Position numbers and translations under genes: made by a program. The notes under the pieces were generated by a model. It was not told the origin of the DNA. It was given only the letters and a program-made list of their open reading frames with translations, and searched no databases. This document shows positions 16,359 to 23,618 of a DNA stretch of 36,739 nucleotides, one piece after another (the stretch's first letter is position 1; every line of letters begins with the position of its first letter). Origin of the DNA: an uncultured bacterium (GTDB lineage Bacteria > Verrucomicrobiota > Kiritimatiellia > CAIKKV01 > CAITUY01); the NCBI GenBank assembly GCA_903895695.1, contig CAITUY010000248.1, forward strand, positions 1-36,739, in the 5' to 3' direction.

Positions 16359-17468
16359 ATGGCGAATAGTGCGGTTTCGACAGAGTCTTTGGGTGGTACC
16401 AAGAGCGTAGCGTACACGGGCAAGAAGCTGAGAGTGGCCATGGTCGGTTGCGGCGGCATTGCCGACGCCCACGTGAAGATGTTTGCCGGCATTCCAGAAG
16501 TGGAGATTGTGGCCGGCGTGGATATCAACCCGGAACAGCTGAAGGTGATGAAGGAGAAGTACGGCATGACCCGGCTTTACACGGACTGGCGGGCCATGCT
16601 GAAGGAGGTCAAGCCGGATGCCGTGGATGTCTGCACGCCGAACGGAGTGCATGCGGCAGCAGCTGTCGACGCATCGCAGGCGGGTTGTCACGTCATCACA
16701 GAGAAGCCCATGGCGATGACACCAGCCGAATGCAGCCGCATGATTGCGGCGGCGAAGAAGGCGAGGAAGGTCCTGGCTATCGGGTTCCAATACCGCTATC
16801 ACCCGGTCACCCAGATGATCAAGCGCTTCCGCGAGGAGGGGCAGTTCGGCAATATCATGTTCGTGAAGTGCCAGGCGTTGCGCCGGCGCGGCATTCCCAA
16901 CTGGGGCGTGTTCGGCCAGAAGGAGTTGCAGGGCGGGGGCCCGATGATCGACATCGGCGTGCATGTCATTGAGATGGCGCACTATGCGATGGGGCGGCCG
17001 CGGCCAGTGGCGGCTACGGGCAACACCTGGACCTACATGGGTAACAAGAAGAGCGACGTGGTGAGCATGTGGCCGGGATGGGACTGGAAGAAGTACACCG
17101 TTGAGGATCTGGCCATCGGGCACATCCGCTTCGAGAATGGCGCCGTGTTGCAGATCGAGGCGAGTTTCTGCGGCCACATCGAAAAGGACGTCTGGAACTT
17201 CAGCATGGTGGGCGACAAGGGCGGATGCAACTGGGATCCCGCCGCGATCTATACCGACAAGGCCGGGACCATGGTCAACATGACACCAGCCTGGTTGCCG
17301 CAGGGCGATTTTTCCTCGCTGTTCACAACCAAGCTGCGGAATTTCGTGGACGGTTGCCTCAAGGGGACGCCACTCGAGGCGCCGGGCGAGGATGGCCTGG
17401 CCGTGCAGAAGATGTTGGATGGGGTCTACCGTTCCGCCGCGGCGGGACGTGAAGTCAAGATCGACTGA
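16359..17468 (+). CDS. Gfo/Idh/MocA-family oxidoreductase
   Basis: The 369-aa dehydrogenase carries the Rossmann loop VAMVGCGGIADAH (residues 26-38) and HVITEKPMAM with the catalytic lysine (111-120). Mid-protein GGGPMIDIGVHVIEMAHYAMG supplies the active-site His. ATG 16359 follows GAGGAG. A longer frame from 16251 would translate repeat sequence and is rejected. It is not closely similar to the oxidoreductase upstream, so the pair is not a recent tandem duplication. Such paired enzymes often act one after the other on sugars or inositols; that is inference. Confidence 0.9.
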   Translation: MANSAVSTESLGGTKSVAYTGKKLRVAMVGCGGIADAHVKMFAGIPEVEIVAGVDINPEQLKVMKEKYGMTRLYTDWRAMLKEVKPDAVDVCTPNGVHAAAAVDASQAGCHVITEKPMAMTPAECSRMIAAAKKARKVLAIGFQYRYHPVTQMIKRFREEGQFGNIMFVKCQALRRRGIPNWGVFGQKELQGGGPMIDIGVHVIEMAHYAMGRPRPVAATGNTWTYMGNKKSDVVSMWPGWDWKKYTVEDLAIGHIRFENGAVLQIEASFCGHIEKDVWNFSMVGDKGGCNWDPAAIYTDKAGTMVNMTPAWLPQGDFSSLFTTKLRNFVDGCLKGTPLEAPGEDGLAVQKMLDGVYRSAAAGREVKID

Positions 17469-17479
17469 AGGCTTCGCCC

Positions 17480-17537
17480 GTGACTACGGCATCCCGGCTG
17501 GCTCGATCCAGCACTGCCGAAGGGATGCCGTATTCAC
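17480..17537. repeat. Nested palindrome
   Basis: GTGACTACGGCATCCC (17480-17495) pairs with GGGATGCCGTATTCAC (17522-17537) with one mismatch in 16. Inside, GCTGG (17497-17501) pairs with CCAGC (17508-17512). It lies between the second oxidoreductase gene and the UroD-like gene. Confidence 0.6.
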
Positions 17538-17588
17538 GGCATTGAATGCTGCGATGATGGAGGCCGGTCAGCGATAAAGGTGCATAAC

Positions 17589-18716
17589 ATGAACAATCGC
17601 GAACGGCATCTAGCAACATGGCTTTTCGGCAAGCCTGACCGCGTGCCGCTGTCGCCGGGCGGCGGCCGCCAGTCGACACTGGCAGCGTGGCACAGTCAGG
17701 GCCTGCCGACAGACGTGGGCGATTACAACGAATACGCCTACCGGCTGGCCGGTGGCACGAAAGAGTGGCCGGGCTGGGGCGCGGGCTTCCCGGTCAACGA
17801 GCGGATGATCCCGACCTTCGAGGAGAAGGTGATCGAGGATCGGCCGAACTCGCGGGTCGTGCAGGACTGGAAGGGCAACGTCTGCGAGATCGGCAAGGAG
17901 TTCACCCCGGAATACCTGCGTAACGCCATCGACTTCGTCACGCGCCGGTGGATCAAGTGCCCGGTCGAGAACCGTGCCGACTGGGAGGCGATGAAACGGC
18001 GTTACGATGCGGACGAGCCGTCGCGCCTGCCGGCCGACGCGGAGGCCCTCGGCCGCCAGCTTGCCGGCCGCGAGCATATTGTGCAGGTTCACTTTTCCGG
18101 CCCGTTCTGGCAACTGCGGGAGTGGGTCGGCTTCGAGACACTGTGCACGCTGTTCTACGACGATCCGGGCCTGGTGCAGGACATGATTGCGTTCTGGGAC
18201 CACCACATCGCGCGCCTGCTCGAACGACTGCTCAAGCACGTGACGCCCGACGTCGTGCACCTCTCCGAGGATATGGCCTACAAGTCGTTCTCGATGATCT
18301 CCCCGGCCATGGCGCGCGAGTACCTGATGCCGACTTGGAAGCACTGGGGCGAGATCGTGCGCGGCGCGGGAGTGCCCGTGTATGCCATGGATTCCGACGG
18401 CTTCATCGGCGAGTTGATCCCGCTCTGGATCGAGTCGGGCATCAACGCGTGCGACCCGATCGAGGTGGCGGCCGGCAATGACCTGCCGGCCTTCCGGCGG
18501 CAGTTTGGGCAGAACATTGCCTACAGCGGCGGCGTGGACAAGCGCGCCATGGCCAAAGGCGGGTCAGTCATCGCCGCCGAGATCGCGCGCCTGCGGCCGG
18601 TCATCGACGGCGGCGGCTATCTGCCCCAGTGCGACCATGGCGTTCCGGCCGATGTGTCGTGGCCGAACTATGTCGAGTACGTGCGCCTGCTCGCCGGCGC
18701 GACCGGGTGGCTGTGA
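17589..18716 (+). CDS. Uroporphyrinogen decarboxylase-like protein
   Basis: The 375-residue protein of the UroD/MtaA superfamily starts MNNRERHLATWLFGKPDRVP, the common opening of these PVC-type proteins. It carries VHFSGPFWQLREWVGFE, HLSEDMAYK and GGYLPQCDHGVPADVS near the C-terminus. It lacks the arginines of true HemE and the HxCG zinc motif: the equivalent place reads AMDSDGF. It may be a corrinoid-type methyltransferase relative or an enzyme of unknown chemistry, not a heme-pathway enzyme. AAAGGTG precedes ATG 17589 at proper spacing; a GTG at 17580 is in frame. Its stop lies two bases from the prfC stop on the other strand. Confidence 0.82.
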   Translation: MNNRERHLATWLFGKPDRVPLSPGGGRQSTLAAWHSQGLPTDVGDYNEYAYRLAGGTKEWPGWGAGFPVNERMIPTFEEKVIEDRPNSRVVQDWKGNVCEIGKEFTPEYLRNAIDFVTRRWIKCPVENRADWEAMKRRYDADEPSRLPADAEALGRQLAGREHIVQVHFSGPFWQLREWVGFETLCTLFYDDPGLVQDMIAFWDHHIARLLERLLKHVTPDVVHLSEDMAYKSFSMISPAMAREYLMPTWKHWGEIVRGAGVPVYAMDSDGFIGELIPLWIESGINACDPIEVAAGNDLPAFRRQFGQNIAYSGGVDKRAMAKGGSVIAAEIARLRPVIDGGGYLPQCDHGVPADVSWPNYVEYVRLLAGATGWL

Positions 18717-18718
18717 GG

Positions 18719-20341
18719 CTATGACTTCCCCGCCGCGCCCACCTGGTGCGGCGAAACCTGGAACAACTCGAACTTCGGGTGCTCTTTGGTGAAGTAACTC
18801 ACCGACCATTTGTCCGGGAAGAGAATGACCAGTTGACCGCGCACATCGGTGGCCAGCTTGACCCCGTCGCCGAGGTAACCCACCGTGACCTGTTCCTTGG
18901 TCACAGTTGGGGCCAGCCAGCGGATCTGCGTGAAGTTGGCGGGCTCCAGGCGCGGCTCGGCGCCGTACTCGCTCTTGAGTCGGTAGACCACCACATCAAA
19001 CTGCAACTGGCCCACGGCGCCCAGCAATGACGTGGGAATGCCCTCGTCGAGCAGATCGTAGGATTGGATCACGCCCTCCTCCAGCAACTGCGCCAAACCT
19101 TCCCGCAACTGCTTGAACTTGGCCGACACGTTGTTCCGGATGTAGGCAAAGGCTTCGGGCGGAAACCGTGGGATTTCGTCGTAGCGGATCGCCGGGTTGG
19201 AGGTCAGCGTGTCGCCGATGCGGAAGGCCTTGTGCGTGACCAGGCCGACGATGTCGCCCGGGTAGGCCGTGTCCAGCGACTCGCGGTCCTGCCCGAACAG
19301 CTTTTGCGGGTACGATAGGCGCACCGGTTTGCCCGTCTCGGGGTCGGCCACGACCATGTCCTTGACAAACAGCCCCGAGCAGACGCGCACGAACGTCAGC
19401 CGGTCGCGGTGTCGCGGGTTCATGTTAGCCTGGACCTTGAACACGAAGCCCGAGAAGTCCGGCGAATCGGGCGCGACCGGCCCGTTGACGGACTGACGCG
19501 GCTGCGGCGGCGCGCCGTGTTTGACGAAATAGTCGAGCAGCAACTGCACGCCGAAATTGGTCATGCCGCTGCCGAAGAAGACCGGGGTGATCAGCCCGGC
19601 CTTCACCGCCTCCTCGTCGAAGGTCTCGCCGGCCGCGGTCAGCATTTCCAGTTCCTCCAGCCACGGCTCGCGCACGTGCGGCGGGATAATCTGCTCAAGG
19701 GTCGGGTCGTGGATGTCGGTGACGCGGTCGGGCGCCCGATATTTGTTGTGGGCCACGCGTTCGAAGAGGTGCAGGTGGTGCGTGAGGCGGTCGTAGACGC
19801 CGCGGAAATCCGTGCCACTACCCAAGGGCCAGGTGATCGGGAACGCGCCGATGCCGAGCACCTTCTCCAGTTCGTCCAGCAGGGCGAGCGGGTTCTGCGC
19901 CGGGCGGTCCATCTTGTTCATGAACGTGAAGATCGGGATCCCGCGCAGGCGGCAGATTTCGAACAGCTTGCGCGTGCGCTCCTCGATGCCTTTGGCGGCG
20001 TCGATGACCATGATCACGCTGTCCACGGCCGTCAGCACGCGGTAGGTGTCTTCGCTGAAGTCCTTGTGGCCGGGCGTATCGAGCAGGTTGATCACGAAGC
20101 CTTCGTAGTCGAACTGGAGCAGCGTGGACGAAATGGAGATGCCGCGTTCCTTCTCCAGTTCCATCCAGTCCGAGGTCGTGTTGCGCTGGTCCTTGCGGGC
20201 GCGGACCGAGCCGGCGAGCTGAATGGCGCCGCCGTAGAGCAGCAGCTTCTCGGTCAGCGTCGTCTTGCCGGCGTCCGGATGCGAGATGATGGCGAACGTA
20301 CGGCGACGGGCGATTTCAGTCTGGAGGGATACCTCGGGCAT
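18719..20341 (-). CDS. prfC: Peptide chain release factor 3
   Basis: RF3 is a translational GTPase that recycles RF1/RF2 after termination. The 540-residue protein has HPDAGKTT (residues 21-28), EKERGISI (63-70), DTPGHKDF (88-95) and NKMD (142-145), all in canonical form. DWMELEKERGISI and the GSVRARK segment separate RF3 from EF-G. The length is typical. It is transcribed alone on the minus strand and its stop almost touches that of the UroD-like gene, leaving no room for a terminator between the two convergent genes. Confidence 0.96.
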   Translation of the reverse strand: MPEVSLQTEIARRRTFAIISHPDAGKTTLTEKLLLYGGAIQLAGSVRARKDQRNTTSDWMELEKERGISISSTLLQFDYEGFVINLLDTPGHKDFSEDTYRVLTAVDSVIMVIDAAKGIEERTRKLFEICRLRGIPIFTFMNKMDRPAQNPLALLDELEKVLGIGAFPITWPLGSGTDFRGVYDRLTHHLHLFERVAHNKYRAPDRVTDIHDPTLEQIIPPHVREPWLEELEMLTAAGETFDEEAVKAGLITPVFFGSGMTNFGVQLLLDYFVKHGAPPQPRQSVNGPVAPDSPDFSGFVFKVQANMNPRHRDRLTFVRVCSGLFVKDMVVADPETGKPVRLSYPQKLFGQDRESLDTAYPGDIVGLVTHKAFRIGDTLTSNPAIRYDEIPRFPPEAFAYIRNNVSAKFKQLREGLAQLLEEGVIQSYDLLDEGIPTSLLGAVGQLQFDVVVYRLKSEYGAEPRLEPANFTQIRWLAPTVTKEQVTVGYLGDGVKLATDVRGQLVILFPDKWSVSYFTKEHPKFELFQVSPHQVGAAGKS

Positions 20342-20675
20342 GACAGGACTCCGGGTGAAGGATGTTCAACGCCGACCGGGCGCCAGGAAACGGCGGGAGG
20401 CCGTCCGGTGCAAGCGGGTCGAATCTGGAAGAGGCGTTGGCATCGGGACGCAGGGTAGAGGAGCCGGGCGGGCAAGTCAATACGGGGCGTGTCGAGGGGA
20501 GACGGAGGGCTGAGGGTCGATGGGTGAAGGTGGAAGAGTAAGGGGTCAGTAGGTGCGAAGCGCAATGTGGGGCCGATGTCCTCATCCGCCGTGGAGGGTG
20601 GCGGGCTGCTGGCTGCGAGGATAAATATAATTAACATAGACTAGTATATAGAAACCTAGTAATAGCAGGCCGATC
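20342..20675. other. Divergent intergenic region between prfC and the glycosyltransferase gene
   Basis: The 334 bases hold no gene I can support. The left part carries a likely prfC promoter (20452-20480). The right part (about 20625-20665) is an abrupt AT-rich patch, ATAAATATAATTAACATAG and onward, that probably contains the promoter of the plus-strand gene. Several TATA-like boxes there prevent a single choice. Confidence 0.5.
20452..20480 (-). promoter_or_regulatory. Probable prfC promoter
   Basis: On the minus strand TTGACT (20480-20475) is followed after exactly 17 bases by TACCCT (20457-20452), about 110 bases before the prfC start. The -35 box is strong and the -10 box weak. Confidence 0.4.
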
Positions 20676-22250
20676 ATGCGGCTGGCTTCCGAATCCTGTT
20701 GCACCCCGGGTATCGACCCTGCCTTTCGATGGTGGATCCGGATCTGCCTGCTCGTGCCTTACGTGTACCTGCTCGCGTTCGCCTTGTTGCACGCCGGCGG
20801 CATCACGGTGATGCAGGACGGCACCGGCATTTTCTACGCGCTTTACCGGCCCGTCTGGGAGGGACTGGCCGGGCCCGACCTGGCGGCGGCTGCCCTGCAC
20901 TGGGTGTTGCCCCTTGCACTCCTGCTGATGCTGGTCACGGTCGTCCAGGCCGTCGATCGGGCCGGCCGGGCGACGCCGGCCGCCGACTGGCTCGGGGTCG
21001 CCCTGCTGGCGTTATTCCTCTTCGCCTTCGCGTGCGTGACCGCGATGATGCGCGGCGGCCTGCACGGGATTACGCAGGCCTACCTGCGGACCGAAACGGA
21101 GTTCACCGGCGACTTGCCGAGATTCTCCTCGGTCTATGACATCTTCCACAACTATCTCGCGCGGCACCGAAGCCTGACGCTCCATGCCCGCGCCTACCCT
21201 CCAGGCGTGCTCGCCATCCTGCACCTTGCCGGCGCCCTGTTCGGGCGCGGGGCGCTGCCGCTATCGCTGTTCACGATCGGCGCAGGAGCCATCGCGGTCT
21301 TCCCGCTCTACCTGTTGGTCCGGGACACGGCAGGGCGGACCACGGCGCTCATCGCGTGCTCGCTCTATGCGGTCATGCCATCCGTCGTGCTCTTCACGGC
21401 CACGAGCACGAACGCCTTGTTCATGCCGGTCATCTTCATGACGCTGGCCGCGTTTCAGCGGGCGCTGACCACCAGCCCGGTTGAAGACGCGGCTCGCGAG
21501 GACGCCCAGCCCCTACCGGCCGGGGACGGCCGGCTCCAACGCTCGGATCTCGCCTGGAGCCGGCGGTCCTCCGCCGGTACTGCCCCCGGCGCAGGTGAGA
21601 TCCGAAAGATTGCCGGTGGGACTGCGTCCGCCTTTCTGGCCGGGGGCCTGTTTGCCATCCTCAGTCTACTCTCTTTCAATCACCTGACCCTCGGGGTCTG
21701 GTTCGTGTTGGCAGCCCTGTGGCCGAGGAGGCGTGCCGGTGCCTTGACGGCCGGGATGAAGGTGGCCGCCCTGATGGGCGTGGGGTTCCTGGCAGTTCAC
21801 GCCGCGGTCCGGGTTGGCTCTGGATTCGACATGCTGGCGTGCTTCAAGGCGGCCAAGGTCTACTTTGACGGCTGCCAGGCGGGCCTGACCCAGGGGCCGC
21901 GTATGGCCTCGCCGTGGGCCTGGCGGCTGTTGATCAATCCGGCCGTGGTGTTGTTTTTTGCGGGCACGCCGGTGTCCGTGCTCTTCGTGCTCGAAGTCGC
22001 GCGGGGCCGCGCCTTGCGGAGCGAGGTGATCCGCTGCGCATTGACGTTCGCGACGTTATGCCTGCTGTATCTCGCCAGGGGTGAGGCCGAACGGGCGGCC
22101 ATGTACATGCTGCCGTTCCTGCTATTGCCAGCCGCCGTTGCCCTGCGCCGGCTGCACGCGCACGAGGGACCGCGCCCCGTTGTGGCCGCCCTCATCATGC
22201 TCGGCGTCCAGAGTTGGATGACTGAAGCGGTGCTCTACACGTACTGGTAG
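20676..22250 (+). CDS. Polytopic membrane protein, probable GT-C type glycosyltransferase
   Basis: The 524-residue protein has about ten hydrophobic segments from residue 20 to the end. A hydrophilic loop after the first helix contains an acidic residue (QDGTGIFYALYRPVW), the layout of PMT/ArnT-like GT-C enzymes that transfer sugars from lipid carriers outside the membrane. HARAYPPGVLAILHLAGALFG and the C-terminal ARGEAERAAMYMLPF also resemble this group. The acceptor is unknown. Residues of about 270-310 form an unusual Ser/Arg/Gly-rich loop encoded by a palindromic repeat lying in frame. The start is preceded by only weak Shine-Dalgarno sequence (AGCAGG). Confidence 0.7.
   Translation: MRLASESCCTPGIDPAFRWWIRICLLVPYVYLLAFALLHAGGITVMQDGTGIFYALYRPVWEGLAGPDLAAAALHWVLPLALLLMLVTVVQAVDRAGRATPAADWLGVALLALFLFAFACVTAMMRGGLHGITQAYLRTETEFTGDLPRFSSVYDIFHNYLARHRSLTLHARAYPPGVLAILHLAGALFGRGALPLSLFTIGAGAIAVFPLYLLVRDTAGRTTALIACSLYAVMPSVVLFTATSTNALFMPVIFMTLAAFQRALTTSPVEDAAREDAQPLPAGDGRLQRSDLAWSRRSSAGTAPGAGEIRKIAGGTASAFLAGGLFAILSLLSFNHLTLGVWFVLAALWPRRRAGALTAGMKVAALMGVGFLAVHAAVRVGSGFDMLACFKAAKVYFDGCQAGLTQGPRMASPWAWRLLINPAVVLFFAGTPVSVLFVLEVARGRALRSEVIRCALTFATLCLLYLARGEAERAAMYMLPFLLLPAAVALRRLHAHEGPRPVVAALIMLGVQSWMTEAVLYTYW
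21544..21604. repeat. Nested palindrome inside the glycosyltransferase gene
   Basis: CGGATCTCGCCTG (21544-21556) pairs with CAGGTGAGATCCG (21592-21604) with one mismatch. Inside is a perfect hairpin CCGGCGG-TCCT-CCGCCGG (21560-21577). The layout matches the intergenic elements but lies in frame within a coding sequence. Confidence 0.65.
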
Positions 22251-22283
22251 GCGCCGTCTGGCACGGGCTGCCTCCGCCTTTCC

Positions 22284-22385
22284 TTACATGCGGGAAATCC
22301 GGGTATAGCGGACGATGGAGGGAACCATCTTCAGGACCAGCAGGGCAAGCGACAGACCCACGACCACACACAGTACTTCCATCAT
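22284..22385 (-). CDS. 33-aa single-helix membrane peptide, last gene of the hydrogenase operon
   Basis: The frame runs ATG ATG GAA at 22385 to TAA at 22284, with TAGGAG seven bases upstream. It starts 10 bases after the maturation protease stop. It encodes MMEVLCVVVGLSLALLVLKM followed by VPSIVRYTRISRM, one hydrophobic helix (residues 4-21) and a short basic tail. From memory, very small proteins with this helix plus RY-RI-RM tail pattern (annotated as DUF6893) accompany hydrogenase genes in other bacteria. I could not check this. A role as membrane anchor or small subunit is inference. Confidence 0.6.
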   Translation of the reverse strand: MMEVLCVVVGLSLALLVLKMVPSIVRYTRISRM

Positions 22386-22395
22386 GGCAGGGCTC

Positions 22396-23214
22396 CTATC
22401 TAGGTTGAATCGCCTCGCGGGCGCCGAGTAAGCGGCCAGCCCATTCGATCACCATGGCCGCAGCCGGTTCCACGGCCGCCGCGACCGGTGCGCTGAGTTC
22501 CATGGACATCGCCTCGTCATTGGCCGGGCGCCCTGGCTCGCAGCCGATGATCAGCACGCGCGGGGGCAGCGGACCCAACTGCCGGGCCAGCCGCAGGACC
22601 ATGCGCGGGTCCATGTGATGGCCGTCCGGGACGGTATCCCCGCCGCTCCAGTCATCCGGCTCGATCAGGTAAAGGCTGCCGGGTGTTTTGCCGAGCGGGA
22701 CCGCATCCACCAGGATCGCCGCGCTGTACGGCCGCCCGAGCGCATAGGCGAGATCCATGCCCCGGATCCCGAAGTCAGTCGCGTCAAGAGCCGGGGGCAG
22801 TTTGCGCTCCGCCAGGCGCTTGGCCACCGCCACGCCGAAACCATCATCGCCGAAGAAGACGTTGCCGATCCCTGCCACCAGCACGCGGCGCGGTGTCGCG
22901 CCGTCCGCGTCCACGGGTTCGATTTCGTCGGGCGCAAAGAAGAACCGATGCGCCGGGTTGCGCGCTTCGCCCAGATCCCGGCCCGGATCGTCATCGAGGG
23001 TGACGGCGATCTTGGGGCAACCGGCGTCGTCTTCGTCGAACCATTCGATCACCGCGAAGCGGCCGGCCAGCGAGGCGTCGAGCAGGTCGCCCCCGGGATG
23101 CGGCTTGAGCCGAACCCGGCTGCCGGGCCGCAGGCGCCGCCCGCCCGCCATTAGATCCTGAGGGCCGGGCTGGGTCATCCTCACCAGGAATTCGTCCGCG
23201 TTCGATTCGGTCAT
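22396..23214 (-). CDS. [NiFe]-hydrogenase maturation protease with extra N-terminal domain
   Basis: The HyaD/HoxW-type protease removes the C-terminal tail of the large subunit once nickel is inserted. In the 272-residue protein the protease domain starts near residue 110 with VLVAGIGNVFFGDDGFG. The nickel-sensing acidic residue lies in GDDG (122-125), Asp170 in LVDAVPLG, and a histidine in GHHMDP near 199. Residues 30-100 form a separate domain (PGSRVRLKPHPGGDLLD, VTLDDDPGRDLGEA, HRFFFAPDEIEP) that I recall as a stand-alone gene in group 1h hydrogenase operons. Here the two are fused. ATG 23214 is used; the only earlier in-frame start is a TTG at 23229. Confidence 0.9.
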   Translation of the reverse strand: MTESNADEFLVRMTQPGPQDLMAGGRRLRPGSRVRLKPHPGGDLLDASLAGRFAVIEWFDEDDAGCPKIAVTLDDDPGRDLGEARNPAHRFFFAPDEIEPVDADGATPRRVLVAGIGNVFFGDDGFGVAVAKRLAERKLPPALDATDFGIRGMDLAYALGRPYSAAILVDAVPLGKTPGSLYLIEPDDWSGGDTVPDGHHMDPRMVLRLARQLGPLPPRVLIIGCEPGRPANDEAMSMELSAPVAAAVEPAAAMVIEWAGRLLGAREAIQPR

Positions 23215-23269
23215 TCGCGTAGTCCTCAATCATTCTGTCAAACCAAGCCGCCTCGTCGTAACGCATTGG

Positions 23270-23345
23270 GTAGGGCGACGGCGTCCTCGCCGCGCCGTAT
23301 CTGTCGCGTGTCAGTTTCGGCGGGGCGAGGACGCCCACGCCCTAC
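23270..23345. repeat. BIME, GTAG-type REP pair (family A), best-preserved copy
   Basis: A plus-strand REP (23270-23298, GTAGGGCGACGGCGTCCTCG, then CCGCGCCGT) and an inverted REP (23318-23345, GGGGCGAGGACGCCCACGCC, then CTAC) face each other across 19 bases. Both keep the GTAG head. The pair sits within the hydrogenase operon, between the 75-aa protein gene and the protease gene. Confidence 0.8.
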
Positions 23346-23380
23346 CTGCCTGGGTTGCGAGTATGTTTGCGGGTTCACCG

Positions 23381-23608
23381 TCAGGCGGGCGACAGATTCG
23401 GCATCCCCGGCAGGATTGGGCCGGCGTGTTTGGGATTGATCCCGGTCGAGCGGCGGGCCGTGGACCGGCCGTCCTTCAGGTGCCCGGGCGCCCTGGCGTA
23501 GCGGCCCGGTCGATTGCCGCCGGCCACGCCGAACACATGTGACGCCACCTTCGGGTCGATACGCGGCGTGCCGATGCGGATCCCGCCTTCCTGAGACTGC
23601 GTTGTCAT
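23381..23608 (-). CDS. Small hydrogenase-linked protein of 75 aa
   Basis: The start ATG 23608 has a perfect AAGGAGGCAC leader and lies 10 bases after the large-subunit stop. The product begins MTTQSQEGGIRIGTPRIDPK, continues VASHVFGVAGG and GHLKDGRSTARRSTGINPK, and ends PILPGMPNLSPA. It is rich in Gly, Pro and Arg and looks extended rather than globular, with no cysteine and no membrane segment. Position directly after the large subunit and strong translation signals suggest a subunit-binding or assembly role. I believe similar small genes occur in other group 1h operons, but I cannot verify it here. Confidence 0.8.
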   Translation of the reverse strand: MTTQSQEGGIRIGTPRIDPKVASHVFGVAGGNRPGRYARAPGHLKDGRSTARRSTGINPKHAGPILPGMPNLSPA

Positions 23609-23618
23609 AAGTGCCTCC

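Noticed and set aside
22991..23266. Frame MRYDEAAWFDRMIEDYANDR on the minus strand, overlapping the start of the protease gene
   Set aside because: The first 20 residues look protein-like, but the frame has no strong ribosome-binding site, turns into a repetitive Arg/Pro run, and the overlapping protease frame has better codon use. A small overlapping gene or an old frameshift cannot be fully excluded.
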